From the NCBI RefSeq assembly GCF_029893105.1, contig NZ_JARXWG010000018.1, positions 1 to 64,000 on the forward strand: a stretch of 64,000 nt of DNA. The letters are read 5' to 3'. Under the pieces are notes generated by a model, which saw nothing but the letters and a program-made list of their open reading frames with translations, had not been told where the DNA came from and ran no database searches. The position numbers were made by a program, and so were the translations under genes. Numbering within the stretch: position 1 is the stretch's first letter; each line of letters begins with the position of its first letter. This DNA comes from Parabacteroides sp. PF5-9 (lineage in GTDB: Bacteria; Bacteroidota; Bacteroidia; Bacteroidales; Tannerellaceae). Positions 51,924-61,270 of the stretch are shown one piece after another.

Positions 51924-53225
51924 ATGAAGCTGAAAGGGATGTTTTGGATACTGACTGTTTTATTATTGACCGTTTTAGTTGTGCTTACGTATTATGTATT
52001 CCAAACATCATCTATCTACCTGTTTTTTATTGTAGAGGGGGTGCTTTTATTGACGATTCTCTATCTGTTTGTTTTTTACCGTCGTATTGTCAAGCCGTTA
52101 TATATCATCGGAAACGGTATGGAGTTATTGAAAGAACAGGATTTTAGTTCGCGTCTGGGACGTGTTGGACAGACCGAAGCAGACCGGGTGGTTGATGTCT
52201 TTAATAAAATGATGGAGCAACTGAAGAATGAACGGTTGTATCTGCGGGAACAAAATCATTTCTTGGATCTGTTGATCAATGCCTCTCCTTTAGGGGTGAT
52301 TATTATGGATCTGGATCAAAAAATACGTTCGGTCAATTCGGCCGGATGCCAGATACTCGGGGTGCGACATGTTGATTTACTTTATGGTAAGGAGTTAACC
52401 TCGTTGGAATCTCCACTGGGTCGTGAACTTATTGATACACCAATGTATGATTCCCGAACGATCCGTTTAAGTAATGCTCATATCTATAAATGTACCCATT
52501 CTTCTTTTATAGATAAAGGTTTTCATCACGATTTTTATCTGGTGGAATCGCTTACACAGGAGGTCTTTAAGGCAGAAAAGAAAGCGTATGAAAAAGTGAT
52601 TCGGATGATTGCACATGAAGTGAATAATACGACGGCCGGTATTACTTCGACATTGGATACGCTTGACGAAACGTTTAAGGGGATGGAGCATATGGAAGAA
52701 CTCAGTGAGGTGCTTCGGATTTCTATTGAAAGATGTTATAGTATGAGCCGGTTTATTACCAAATTTGCTGATGTGGTTCGTATACCGGAACCTGAACTCC
52801 GGCAGGTTAGTCTTAACACGGTTGTTACCTCTTGTAAACGTTTTATGGAGACAATTTGTCAAAACCGCCAGATTGAAATTATACCGGAGTTAAGTGAGGA
52901 GTCACCAACCGTTTTTTTAGATGTCTCTCTTTTTGAACAGGTGTTGGTCAATATCATAAAAAATGCTGCCGAATCTATCGACCGGGATGGAAAAATTTAT
53001 GTGCGCACGACCAATCATCCCATCATGCTTGAAATAGCAGATAATGGGAAAGGCATTGACGAAGAAACCGAAACAAAATTATTCAGCCCGTTCTTTTCGA
53101 CGAAACCACAAGGGCAGGGGATCGGCTTGATTTTTATCCGTGAAGTACTGCAAAAACACCATTGCTCTTTTTCTCTTCGGAGTTATGAAGATGGACTGAC
53201 AAAGTTCAGGATCGTATTCGAATAA
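51924..53225 (+). CDS. Sensor histidine kinase partner of the NtrC-type regulator
   Basis: A 433-residue membrane kinase. Two membrane helices (about residues 5-26 and 32-52) leave almost no periplasmic part. A HAMP-like segment (PLYIIGNGMELLKEQDFSSRLGR) and a PAS-like region (LLINASPLGVIIMDLDQKIRSVNSAGCQILG) follow. The phospho-acceptor is His231 (MIAHEVNNT), and the ATPase shows the N box NIIKNAAESI, DNGKGID and GQGIGL. It is probably an intracellular or membrane sensor. It follows the regulator by 9 bases. Confidence 0.88.
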   Translation: MKLKGMFWILTVLLLTVLVVLTYYVFQTSSIYLFFIVEGVLLLTILYLFVFYRRIVKPLYIIGNGMELLKEQDFSSRLGRVGQTEADRVVDVFNKMMEQLKNERLYLREQNHFLDLLINASPLGVIIMDLDQKIRSVNSAGCQILGVRHVDLLYGKELTSLESPLGRELIDTPMYDSRTIRLSNAHIYKCTHSSFIDKGFHHDFYLVESLTQEVFKAEKKAYEKVIRMIAHEVNNTTAGITSTLDTLDETFKGMEHMEELSEVLRISIERCYSMSRFITKFADVVRIPEPELRQVSLNTVVTSCKRFMETICQNRQIEIIPELSEESPTVFLDVSLFEQVLVNIIKNAAESIDRDGKIYVRTTNHPIMLEIADNGKGIDEETETKLFSPFFSTKPQGQGIGLIFIREVLQKHHCSFSLRSYEDGLTKFRIVFE

Positions 53226-53268
53226 AGGAATAACGCCCATAAAACTATTTTATGTGGGGTTAATTCTG

Positions 53269-53276
53269 TAATTTTG
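53269..53276 (+). promoter_or_regulatory. Predicted -7 box of dxs
   Basis: TAATTTTG matches TAnnTTTG, 18 bases before the ATG at 53295. The context GTAATTTTGCGGG is shared with the promoter at 58217. Confidence 0.5.
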
Positions 53277-53294
53277 CGGGCAAAGAAAAAGATC

Positions 53295-55202
53295 ATGACT
53301 GAAAGCACAAATGAACATCTTTTGGAAAAGATTCAATCGCCGAATGATTTACGGCAATTGGCGATGGATGATTTGCCGAAGGTGTGTGAAGAGTTGCGTC
53401 AATATATAATAGATATACTCTCGGAACATCCGGGACACCTGGGCGCCAGCCTGGGAACAGTGGAACTGACGGTTGCATTGCATTATGTGTTTAATACACC
53501 CTATGACCGTATTGTCTGGGATGTGGGGCATCAGGCGTATGGACATAAAATATTGACAGGTCGCCGGGAAGCTTTTCATACGTTACGGACATTTAAAGGG
53601 ATCAGTGGTTTTCCTAATCCGGCAGAGAGCGAATATGATTCCTTTATAGCAGGGCATGCTTCCAATTCGATCTCGGCGGCATTGGGTATGTCGGTTGCTT
53701 TTGATCTTCAGAAAGAAGAAAATCGTAATGTGGTGGCTGTCATCGGTGACGGTGCTATGACAGGAGGGTTGGCTTTTGAAGGGTTGAATAATGCATCGGC
53801 TAATCCGAATAACTTATTGATCATTCTCAATGATAACGATATGGCGATCGACCAGAGTGTTGGCGGGTTGAGTCAATATTTGGTGGATATCACCACAAGT
53901 CAGACCTATAATAAGGTGCGATATGATGCCTACAGAGGTTTGAAGCGGATGAAATTGATTAATGAAAACCGACGGGGGATTATTCTCCGCCTGAATAATA
54001 GCCTGAAAGCGCTGATTACCGAACAACATAATCTGTTTGAAGGATTTAGTATCCGCTATTTTGGTCCGATAGATGGACATGATGTCAACTATCTGGCTAA
54101 AGTGATGAATGATATCAAACATATGAAAGGGCCGAAGTTGTTGCATATCAAGACAAAAAAAGGAAAAGGCTTCAAACCGGCAGAAGAATCGGCTACCGAA
54201 TGGCATGCGCCCGGAAGATTTAATAAAGAGACCGGTGAACGAATCGTACCGCTTAAGTTGAACGAACCTCAACTGTATCAGGATGTGTTTGGCCATACAT
54301 TGGTGGAACTGGCAGAGCAAGACGAACGGATTGTAGGAGTCACTCCGGCTATGCCAACGGGAAGTTCGATGTGTTATATGATGAAAGCTTTTCCAAAACG
54401 TTCTTTTGATGTCGGTATCGCTGAAGGTCATGCGGTTACTTTTTCTGCCGGTATGGCGAAAGAGGGTATGATCCCTTTTTGTAATGTGTACTCTTCGTTT
54501 ATGCAGCGTGCTTACGACATGTTGATTCATGACGTCGCTTTACAGAAACTGCATATGGTACTTTGTCTGGATCGTGCCGGTTTGGTAGGTGAGGATGGTG
54601 CGACTCATCATGGGATCTTTGATCTGGCTTATTTGCGTCCGATTCCTAATTTAGTAATTTCTTCTCCTTTAAATGAGATCGATTTGCGCAACCTGATGTA
54701 TACCGGTTATAAAGTCGCCGACGGGCCATTTGTGATTCGTTATCCGCGTGGGAAAGGCGAACTCAGGGATTGGCGCAACAAAATGGAACCGCTTCCTGTT
54801 GGTAAAGGAAAGCGGTTAAGAGCGGGAACGGATATGGCTGTTTTGTCGATCGGCCCGATTGGTAATGAGGTTATTAAGGCGATAGATGTATTGGAACAGG
54901 ATGGATTTTCGGTTGCTCATTATGATATGATTTACCTCAAACCGATTGATGAGGCTCTTTTACATGAAGTAGGACGTACCTATAAATATGTATTAACGGT
55001 GGAAAATGGCGTGATCAGGGGTGGATTAGGAACAGCAGTGATTGAGTTTATGGCTGATCACGGATATACCCCCGTTCTGCAACGGATCGGTGTAGGGGAT
55101 GAATTTATAGAACATGGCTCCATTCCAGAATTATACCGATTATGTGAAATGGATGCGGAAGGGATTGTGCAAAAGGCAAAAAAAATGCTTAATCCGCTAT
55201 GA
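53295..55202 (+). CDS. dxs: 1-deoxy-D-xylulose-5-phosphate synthase
   Basis: About 635 residues from the ATG at 53295. Thiamine diphosphate enzyme that condenses pyruvate and glyceraldehyde-3-phosphate, first step of the MEP isoprenoid route. Seen: [35 protein letters not shown], the ThDP motif [17 protein letters not shown], the transketolase-like [11 protein letters not shown] and [16 protein letters not shown], then RYPRGKGE. trkA follows after 38 bases and trkH after that, and the three are probably one operon. Confidence 0.95.
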   Translation: MTESTNEHLLEKIQSPNDLRQLAMDDLPKVCEELRQYIIDILSEHPGHLGASLGTVELTVALHYVFNTPYDRIVWDVGHQAYGHKILTGRREAFHTLRTFKGISGFPNPAESEYDSFIAGHASNSISAALGMSVAFDLQKEENRNVVAVIGDGAMTGGLAFEGLNNASANPNNLLIILNDNDMAIDQSVGGLSQYLVDITTSQTYNKVRYDAYRGLKRMKLINENRRGIILRLNNSLKALITEQHNLFEGFSIRYFGPIDGHDVNYLAKVMNDIKHMKGPKLLHIKTKKGKGFKPAEESATEWHAPGRFNKETGERIVPLKLNEPQLYQDVFGHTLVELAEQDERIVGVTPAMPTGSSMCYMMKAFPKRSFDVGIAEGHAVTFSAGMAKEGMIPFCNVYSSFMQRAYDMLIHDVALQKLHMVLCLDRAGLVGEDGATHHGIFDLAYLRPIPNLVISSPLNEIDLRNLMYTGYKVADGPFVIRYPRGKGELRDWRNKMEPLPVGKGKRLRAGTDMAVLSIGPIGNEVIKAIDVLEQDGFSVAHYDMIYLKPIDEALLHEVGRTYKYVLTVENGVIRGGLGTAVIEFMADHGYTPVLQRIGVGDEFIEHGSIPELYRLCEMDAEGIVQKAKKMLNPL

Positions 55203-55240
55203 AGCGTGAAATGAATATATCAAACCAATAATTAACGGAC

Positions 55241-56578
55241 GTGAAAATTATTATAGCCGGTGCCGGAGAGGTGGGTACACATTTAGCTAAAATGTTGTCC
55301 CAGGAAAAAATGGATATCATTCTAATGGACCCGGATGAAGAACGGTTGACTTTTCCCAATTCGAATATGGATATCCTGCCGGTTGTCGGTGATCCGACAT
55401 CACTTCGTAACCTGGAAGAGGCGGGGATTAAAAATGCGGATCTGTTTGTTAGTGTGACACCGGAAGAGGCGGTGAATGTGATGGCTTGTATGTTGGCTCA
55501 TAATTTGGGGGCTAAGAAAACGCTGGCTCGAATCAATAACTACGAATACCTCTTACCCAAAAATAAAGAATTTTTTGAAACACTCGGGATTAACTCGATG
55601 ATCTATCCGGAGATGTTGGCAGCTAAAGAGATCGTATCGGATATTCGTAGGCCATGGACCCGCCAGTATTGGGAACTGTTTGGTGGTGCATTGATTCTGA
55701 TAGGCGTAAAGATCCGTGAGAATTCACAGTTTGTGAATATGCGGATTATGGATCTGCCCAATGAAGACAAGTATTATCATATTGTGGCAATCAAACGAAA
55801 AAATGAAACGATCATTCCTCGAGGGAGTGATCTCATAGAAGCGGATGATTTATTGTTTTTTACGACAACCAAATCGCATGTGGATGATGTTCGTGTGTTG
55901 GCCGGAAAGAAAGACCCGGAAGTCAAGAAGATATTTATTATGGGTGCCAGCCGGATCGCTATCCGGGCTTGTCAGTATCTCCCGAACAATATACGTATAA
56001 AGCTCTTTGAGACCGACAAGGAAGAAAGCCATCGTGTGGCGGAAATTGTTCCGGGTAACGTATTGGTTATTAATGGAGATGCCCGTGATACCGAACTGTT
56101 GCAACAGGAAGGAATAAAAGACGCTCAGGCTTTTATCGCTTTGACTGAGAACGCCAGTACAAATATTCTCTCATGTATTGCAGCTAAACGTTTTGGTGTT
56201 TTTAAAACCATTGCCAAAATAGAGAATCTCGATTATATCTCGTTAGCGGAAAGTATGGATATCGGGGCGGTGATTAATAAAAAACTGATAGCGGCCAGCC
56301 ATATTTACAAATTCTTGTTGGATGCCGATGTCTCGAATGTGAAGATGCTGACTTTTGCAAATGCAAACGTTGCGGAACTGGTTGCCCGACCGGATTCGAA
56401 AATTACCCGAAAGCAGGTGCAAGATCTTAAATTACCAAAAGATATGACTTTAGGCGGCATGATACGTGACGGAGAACCGATGCTGGTTAAAGGGAATACA
56501 CAGATTCAGGCGAACGACCATGTGGTGGTTTTCTGTCTGGACTCGGCGATGCGTCGACTGGAGGATTATTTCAATTAA
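55241..56578 (+). CDS. trkA: Trk potassium-uptake regulator TrkA (GTG start)
   Basis: A 445-residue cytoplasmic NAD-binding protein. It has two RCK modules, each with a Rossmann motif: GAGEVGTHLAKML (residues 6-18) and MGASRIAIRACQYL, followed by DGARDTELLQQEGIKDA-type GDARDTELL segments. The start codon is GTG at 55241. It gates the membrane partner TrkH, 6 bases downstream. The first binding loop reads GAGEVGTHLA, close to the classical GxGxxG. Confidence 0.93.
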   Translation: MKIIIAGAGEVGTHLAKMLSQEKMDIILMDPDEERLTFPNSNMDILPVVGDPTSLRNLEEAGIKNADLFVSVTPEEAVNVMACMLAHNLGAKKTLARINNYEYLLPKNKEFFETLGINSMIYPEMLAAKEIVSDIRRPWTRQYWELFGGALILIGVKIRENSQFVNMRIMDLPNEDKYYHIVAIKRKNETIIPRGSDLIEADDLLFFTTTKSHVDDVRVLAGKKDPEVKKIFIMGASRIAIRACQYLPNNIRIKLFETDKEESHRVAEIVPGNVLVINGDARDTELLQQEGIKDAQAFIALTENASTNILSCIAAKRFGVFKTIAKIENLDYISLAESMDIGAVINKKLIAASHIYKFLLDADVSNVKMLTFANANVAELVARPDSKITRKQVQDLKLPKDMTLGGMIRDGEPMLVKGNTQIQANDHVVVFCLDSAMRRLEDYFN

Positions 56579-56584
56579 TCATTC

Positions 56585-58039
56585 ATGATCAATATACGAT
56601 TTATACTGAAAATGTTGGGCATGATGTTTCTGTTGGAAACATTCTTCATGCTGTTGGCGACATTGGTCGGTTTCTTGTATAAAGAAGGAGATTTTATTCC
56701 GTTATTGATCTCCAGTGGGATCATGTTTGTTGTGGGGGGACTTTTTTACCTGATCGGTTTGCATGCAGATGAACATATGGCCGGACGGCGTGAAGGGATG
56801 TTGACAGTCGCCCTGACCTGGCTGTTGTTCTCTTTATTTGGTATGCTTCCCTTTTATCTGGGAGGGTATATCGATAATGTGACAGACGCTTTTTTTGAAA
56901 CGATGTCGGGTTATACAACTACCGGTGCTTCTATTCTGACGAATATCGAATCGATGCCGAAAGGCATATTGTTTTGGCGTAGCTTGACGCAATGGCAGGG
57001 AGGAATCGGTATTATTGTGTTTACTGTAGCATTGATGCCGATATTTGGAGGAGGCGCTTCTCAGCTATTTGATGCGGAGACTCCAGGCATTACGCATGAT
57101 CGTTTCTTGCCCCGGGTGACTCAGGTGGCCAAACGTCTTTCCGGTGTGTATATTTTTCTGACTCTTTTGGTCGTTGTGCTTCTTTGGATAGGTCCGATGA
57201 ACTTTTATGATGCACTGAATCATGGGTTGACGACTATTTCTACCGGAGGATATTCTACCCGGAACACCAGTATAGCTTATTGGGATTCGGCTTATGTCGA
57301 GTATGTCATTATGATCTTTATGTTCTTAGGTGCTACGAATATTACCCTTATATATTTTTGTTTGAAGATTCAACCGATCAAACTGATAAAAGACGAAGAA
57401 TTCCGTTGGTTTCTGATGTTTGTGGTAGTGGCAACGGGGGCAACGTTGGGTTGGTTATTATATAATGGGTATACGACGGATATTGAGTACGCCTTTCGCC
57501 ATGCTTGTTTTCAGGTTATTTCGTTAATAACAACCTGTGGTTTTGGAACGGCAAACTATGTTGAGTGGGGCGCTTTTTTCTGGTTGATTGCTTTATTCCT
57601 GATGTTTGTCTGTGGCTGTGCCGGTTCTACCAGCGGAGGATTGAAAGTGGGACGTTTTGTGATCTTGACGAAAAACCTTTCGAATGAATTCAAGAAACAA
57701 ACGCATCCGCATGCGATCATTCCGGTGCGAATGAACAAACATGTGGTTTCGGGAGAAATCGTACATCGTGTCCTGGCTTTTGCTTTTGCCTATATAACTT
57801 TGATTGTTGTGAGTTGCCTTGTATTGGCATTAGATGGTATGTCGTTTGATGATGCGGTGAGTGTAGCCATATCTGCTATAGGGAATATCGGTCCGGCTTT
57901 AGGCTCGTTAGGACCATTTGATAATTATGCCGATGTTCCGGTCGTATCGAAATGGTTTCTATCCTTTTTAATGTTAACCGGTCGTCTGGAGATTTTTACA
58001 GTATTGACAATCCTTATTCCGGGTTTCTGGAAGCAATAA
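56585..58039 (+). CDS. trkH: Trk potassium transporter TrkH
   Basis: A 484-residue inner-membrane protein with about ten hydrophobic segments arranged as four MPM units. Selectivity-filter-type segments are visible: TMSGYTTTGASIL, TTISTGGYSTRN, ITTCGFGTANY and SAIGNIGPALGS, each with a glycine at the filter position. TrkA precedes it by 6 bases. It should import potassium, driven by proton or sodium gradients, under TrkA control. Confidence 0.93.
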   Translation: MINIRFILKMLGMMFLLETFFMLLATLVGFLYKEGDFIPLLISSGIMFVVGGLFYLIGLHADEHMAGRREGMLTVALTWLLFSLFGMLPFYLGGYIDNVTDAFFETMSGYTTTGASILTNIESMPKGILFWRSLTQWQGGIGIIVFTVALMPIFGGGASQLFDAETPGITHDRFLPRVTQVAKRLSGVYIFLTLLVVVLLWIGPMNFYDALNHGLTTISTGGYSTRNTSIAYWDSAYVEYVIMIFMFLGATNITLIYFCLKIQPIKLIKDEEFRWFLMFVVVATGATLGWLLYNGYTTDIEYAFRHACFQVISLITTCGFGTANYVEWGAFFWLIALFLMFVCGCAGSTSGGLKVGRFVILTKNLSNEFKKQTHPHAIIPVRMNKHVVSGEIVHRVLAFAFAYITLIVVSCLVLALDGMSFDDAVSVAISAIGNIGPALGSLGPFDNYADVPVVSKWFLSFLMLTGRLEIFTVLTILIPGFWKQ

Positions 58040-58216
58040 ATATTCATACAGAACGGCTCAAACGGACCTGTGAGAGCGTTGCATGATGAATAAGATAACT
58101 TTCATTACATATATTTTTTGTTTTGTATGCTAATATTGACCGGCCTTACAATCCCAGCAAGACCGGTTTCAATCGATCAATTAACATAAATTAAAATAAC
58201 AATATTAATTTTTTTG

Positions 58217-58224
58217 TAATTTTG
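58217..58224 (+). promoter_or_regulatory. Predicted -7 box of the TRL-like gene
   Basis: TAATTTTG matches TAnnTTTG. The transcription start near 58231 leaves a leader of about 92 bases before the ATG at 58323. Confidence 0.5.
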
Positions 58225-58243
58225 CGGGCGCAAGTGAAAACAA

Positions 58244-58299
58244 ATGGGTATCCTCCCTAACCGTTTAAATAACAAACTAACATTCCTTATCATGGGAGG
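58244..58299 (+). promoter_or_regulatory. Structured leader of the TRL-like gene
   Basis: CCTCCC (58252-58257) is complementary to GGGAGG (58294-58299), so the leader can fold back just upstream of the start. An upstream frame starting at ATG 58244 runs out of frame through the TRL start and ends about 45 bases inside it. Both could modulate translation; neither is proven. Confidence 0.3.
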
Positions 58300-58322
58300 G
58301 GGTAAGAACAATATTCAGAGTT

Positions 58323-58631
58323 ATGAAAAAAATCTTTATGTGCATTGCTGCTGCAGCATTCTTAACTAGTTGTGGCGTAACAAAAGCACCTGTAATGGGA
58401 GCTATTTATACTGATGTTATATCAGGAACAGCTGTAACAAGCAATAAACTGGCTACAAAAGTAGGAACAGGAAAAGCTACAGGTATTTTAGGTTTGTTTG
58501 CTACTGGTGACGCAAGTTATCAAACTGCTGCTAAAAACGCAGGCATCACAAGAATTACTCATGTAGACGAACGTAATTATACTATCTTAGGTATCATTAC
58601 AACTTACGAAACATTTGTTTACGGAGAATAA
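58323..58631 (+). CDS. TRL-like family lipoprotein
   Basis: A 102-residue small lipoprotein. Lipobox FLTSCGVT, lipid Cys 17. The mature part fits the TRL-like family (tRNA-associated locus proteins): PVMGAIYTDVISGTAVTSN, KVGTGKATGILGLFATGDASYQTAAKNAGITRITHVDERNYTILGIITTYETFVYGE. It ends in the FVYG motif typical of the family. It probably sits in the outer membrane and has no known function. No tRNA gene is adjacent here. A 16-bp hairpin follows at 58654. Confidence 0.85.
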   Translation: MKKIFMCIAAAAFLTSCGVTKAPVMGAIYTDVISGTAVTSNKLATKVGTGKATGILGLFATGDASYQTAAKNAGITRITHVDERNYTILGIITTYETFVYGE

Positions 58632-58653
58632 GATACTTTTATAATATTCTTCT

Positions 58654-58689
58654 ATTATCGGAGTTGAACCTTTGTTCAACTCCGATAAT
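58654..58689. terminator. Strong hairpin after the TRL-like gene
   Basis: ATTATCGGAGTTGAAC (58654-58669), loop CTTT, then its exact complement (58674-58689): a perfect 16-bp stem. Only TATTAAAAAAT follows, so it lacks the usual T-run. It may act as a terminator, an mRNA-stabilising end or a processing site. Confidence 0.5.
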
Positions 58690-58707
58690 TATTAAAAAAT
58701 AGAATCA

Positions 58708-59232
58708 ATGCGACTTTCTCTCTTATCCTGTTTCATTTTATGTTTGGCTTTTAACGGTTGGGCTCAAAAGGTGAACCGTGACTATTCTTTTTATCCTCAG
58801 GAAAACGGGAATGTCTACTTTATTCATCCTCAAAAGGGGTATAAGAGTGATCAAAAAGAAGCAACCAAAGGCCTTACCTACGATATCACTTATTTATCCG
58901 GGCGCGATTCGGCTTCATATACGTTTACATATTATTTACAGGATGTATTACAGATAAACGCTGTTATTCTTTTAGACCATAACGGTAAAGAAGTGTATAA
59001 AGGAGAGCCGGAGATCTATTATGTACAGCCTAAAAGGAATTATTGGCAACACCGGGCAAAGGTAGAAATACCATATGATCTGTTGGAACAAATCTACCAG
59101 GAGGAATCTCCGTATAACCTTATATTACAAGGAAATAATAAGACTGTTCGTTATACATTGAATCCTAAAAAGTGGGCAAAACAATCGACTCTAATTTCCC
59201 GTATTTTTCAAGTCGTTAAGTACAATCAATAA
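58708..59232 (+). CDS. Hypothetical exported protein
   Basis: A 174-residue protein with a signal peptide (to about GWAQ). I do not recognise its family. The mature part has a Tyr/Lys-rich, beta-rich pattern (YSFYPQENGNVYFIHPQKGYK, TYDITYLSGRDSASYTFTYYLQDV) and a C-terminal region with NPKKWAKQSTL. It follows the TRL-like gene by 76 bases, across the hairpin at 58654, and converges with the SGNH gene, leaving about 27 bases. It could be co-transcribed with the TRL-like gene if the hairpin is not a terminator. Confidence 0.6.
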   Translation: MRLSLLSCFILCLAFNGWAQKVNRDYSFYPQENGNVYFIHPQKGYKSDQKEATKGLTYDITYLSGRDSASYTFTYYLQDVLQINAVILLDHNGKEVYKGEPEIYYVQPKRNYWQHRAKVEIPYDLLEQIYQEESPYNLILQGNNKTVRYTLNPKKWAKQSTLISRIFQVVKYNQ

Positions 59233-59259
59233 ACCGGGAGATAGAAAAATACTTTCGTT

Positions 59260-60024
59260 TTATCGTTTTTCTATAATCCTGTAAATCGCTTTTCCCCAGA
59301 ATTCTCCAAGCCGTGCAGCACCGGTAAGGTTCGGATGAAGATAAAAAACACCAGCATTCCCATCTTCCGGGACAAATACCGTATCATAATTCTCTTTAAA
59401 GAATTCGAAGGCTTCCGTATCACCAATAAACACATTTTTAGGCTTTCTTTCAGCTAAAAGATGCAATTGCGGAAAATAAGATTTTAACCGCTCCAGTCCT
59501 TCTTTCAGATACATGGAATTGTTGTAGGTATTAGGACTATACCATATCGGATAATGTAAAATAATTTTACTCTTCGGGTATAGGTTGAGCAATTCGTCAA
59601 TAATCACTTGCAGATTCGTATAATACTGTTCCGATGAGACCGGAGCACCATAGGGTCCTTTGATGGCGCTGTCATTCGTTCCCAACATAATGGAAAAGAG
59701 CAATAAGGCATTGGAATCCTCTTTAAACTGATCGGCTGCAGCCTTTACCTTGGCAAAATAACTGTTTTGTGCAGGTAAAAAATCTACCGTAGTCTTGCCA
59801 CTTACCCCCTGATTGGAATACCTGACATTTCCGACTAACGGCATTTGTTCCAGGAACAGACTGGCTTTGACCGGTGGTGCATTCAATTCAGGTTGATCAA
59901 TCAGAACACCTTGTGAAATACTGTTGCCTATATACACAATATTCAAATTCATTTCCTGTGCAGAAGAGCAAAAAATGTTTTGTAAACCTACAAGCAACAA
60001 AAAGAAAAGAACTCTCTTTTTCAT
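59260..60024 (-). CDS. Secreted SGNH/GDSL hydrolase
   Basis: A 254-residue protein with a signal peptide (to about CSSA). The SGNH motifs are visible in order: NIVYIGNSISQGVLI (block I, catalytic Ser in GNSIS), GVSGKTTVDF (block II, Gly), LLFSIMLGTNDSAIKG (block III, GTND) and FYLHPNLTGAARLGE (block V, His in HPN). It should be an esterase or deacetylase in the periplasm or at the surface. It lies 12 bases downstream of the DUF3256 gene in the same direction. Confidence 0.88.
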   Translation of the reverse strand: MKKRVLFFLLLVGLQNIFCSSAQEMNLNIVYIGNSISQGVLIDQPELNAPPVKASLFLEQMPLVGNVRYSNQGVSGKTTVDFLPAQNSYFAKVKAAADQFKEDSNALLLFSIMLGTNDSAIKGPYGAPVSSEQYYTNLQVIIDELLNLYPKSKIILHYPIWYSPNTYNNSMYLKEGLERLKSYFPQLHLLAERKPKNVFIGDTEAFEFFKENYDTVFVPEDGNAGVFYLHPNLTGAARLGEFWGKAIYRIIEKR

Positions 60025-60036
60025 CAGATCATTGTT

Positions 60037-60672
60037 TTATTGAAACTGCGATCTTTCCCAGGTATACACCTTAGGAGTATCTTTGATAAATGGGGTTATT
60101 TTATCACGTTCCTCCCGGCTGAGGTAAAGGGGAGTGGTATAAGTTGCAGTCAAGGTCAGATTCTCAGGACTTAACTGATATTTAATCAGATCCATATCCA
60201 GCCGTGAGATCGCATAGTCGTATTCATCTTCACTTCGTTGTGCGTTCTTTTGGATGAACCAGGTTGTATTGACAGGTGTTAATAGAGTCTCTGCTTCAAG
60301 CGGTTGCCATTCTGTGGTGAAAAAAGAGATACGACTGTCCGCTGCAGGCCCTTCTATAGTTGTTGTCATACAAATGATATAGGTATTATTGACGAGCGGC
60401 AATAATTTCATTTCAATGGTGGTCCGTTCGGTAGACCGAAGTCTGAGGTAATCAGCCGTTAATTCTTCCAGTACAGAATAACCGGTCATCGTGTTTTGTA
60501 AACGGGCTTCCTTATCCGAGGAATTATAAAGATCTATAAGGTCTCTTCGCCAAGCACTTTCCAGTTGAGGGATATAGCGGTCGGGCATATTGGTAAAAAC
60601 GGAGGCCATATCCTGTGCATTTATGGCACTCAGGAAAAAACAGCCGATGATAGTGAATATAAATCGCATCAT
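60037..60672 (-). CDS. DUF3256 exported protein
   Basis: About 211 residues from the ATG at 60672; the Met at 60669 is equally good. The signal peptide MMRFIFTIIGCFFLSAINAQ is clear. The mature part opens with DMASVFTNMPDRYIPQLESAWRRDLIDLY, the signature of DUF3256, a Bacteroidales-specific family, and has a VLEELTADYLRLRST segment. The function is unknown. It precedes the SGNH hydrolase by 12 bases and follows the HicB-like gene by 22 bases. A longer reading to 60732 overlaps the HicB-like gene and would destroy the signal peptide. Confidence 0.8.
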   Translation of the reverse strand: MMRFIFTIIGCFFLSAINAQDMASVFTNMPDRYIPQLESAWRRDLIDLYNSSDKEARLQNTMTGYSVLEELTADYLRLRSTERTTIEMKLLPLVNNTYIICMTTTIEGPAADSRISFFTTEWQPLEAETLLTPVNTTWFIQKNAQRSEDEYDYAISRLDMDLIKYQLSPENLTLTATYTTPLYLSREERDKITPFIKDTPKVYTWERSQFQ

Positions 60673-60694
60673 ATTTTTCTCATTTTTTGTACGT

Positions 60695-61099
60695 TTAAAA
60701 ACGTAATTGGGCTTGAAGTAATTTTTCTCCAAACAGTTGAATGCTGTTTAATATCTTTTCTGAAGTTTCTTTGCTTGGATTTCTGTAGCCATTCGCATAT
60801 GACCATAGTTGTTTTTGATTAATCCCTGTAATCTCTTTCATTCCGGCAAATGAGATGTACTTAGAATAATACTTCAGAAATCCGGAAGTATCGAAAGTAA
60901 AATCAATTTCATAATCTGCTTTCAACACAGCAGGTATATTCTCATTTTCTTCGATATAAAGATTTAATCCCTCCAAAAGATTTTGTTTTGTTTCTTCGAT
61001 CGTTTCGCCAGCACCATAGGCTCCGGGCACTTCTTCAATCCATGCTCCAAATTGATCTTTGCCACCAGTAATAACGGCTTTTAGTTTTTTTATTTTCAT
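60695..61099 (-). CDS. hicB: HicB-like antitoxin protein with C-terminal HTH, no toxin partner seen
   Basis: A 134-residue protein. The N-terminal part fits the HicB partial RNase-H fold (AVITGGKDQFGAWIEEVPGAYGAGETIEETKQNLLEGLNLYIEE). The C-terminal part is an XRE-like HTH (GMKEITGINQKQLWSYANGYRNPSKETSEKIL). HicB normally binds and inhibits HicA, encoded next to it. I found no HicA: the 168 bases upstream only hold a 43-codon HTH-like fragment without a start. It may therefore be an orphan regulator. The DUF3256 and SGNH genes follow. Confidence 0.7.
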   Translation of the reverse strand: MKIKKLKAVITGGKDQFGAWIEEVPGAYGAGETIEETKQNLLEGLNLYIEENENIPAVLKADYEIDFTFDTSGFLKYYSKYISFAGMKEITGINQKQLWSYANGYRNPSKETSEKILNSIQLFGEKLLQAQLRF

Positions 61100-61138
61100 A
61101 TCATATTATTTTTTTTTTAAAAAGGACTTATTTAAGTC

Positions 61139-61270
61139 TCATCTCTTTTTGTAATCTAAGTCGAAGTCCTTCAGGTATTCTTCAATAGTCGCTTTGGTTA
61201 TACCACAAATGTAAGAAATATTTCTAACAGATAAAAGATGTTTTAATAAATATTGTTTGTAAAAGTATTA
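61139..61270 (-). pseudogene. HTH-like coding remnant upstream of the HicB-like gene
   Basis: A minus-strand frame of about 43 codons, ending TGA at 61141-61139, without an ATG. Its translation includes SVRNISYICGITKATIEEYL, which looks like a helix-turn-helix recognition region of an invertase- or transposase-type protein. A TAA stop closes it on the left. It may be the tail of a lost gene, perhaps the former partner of the HicB-like protein. Confidence 0.25.
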
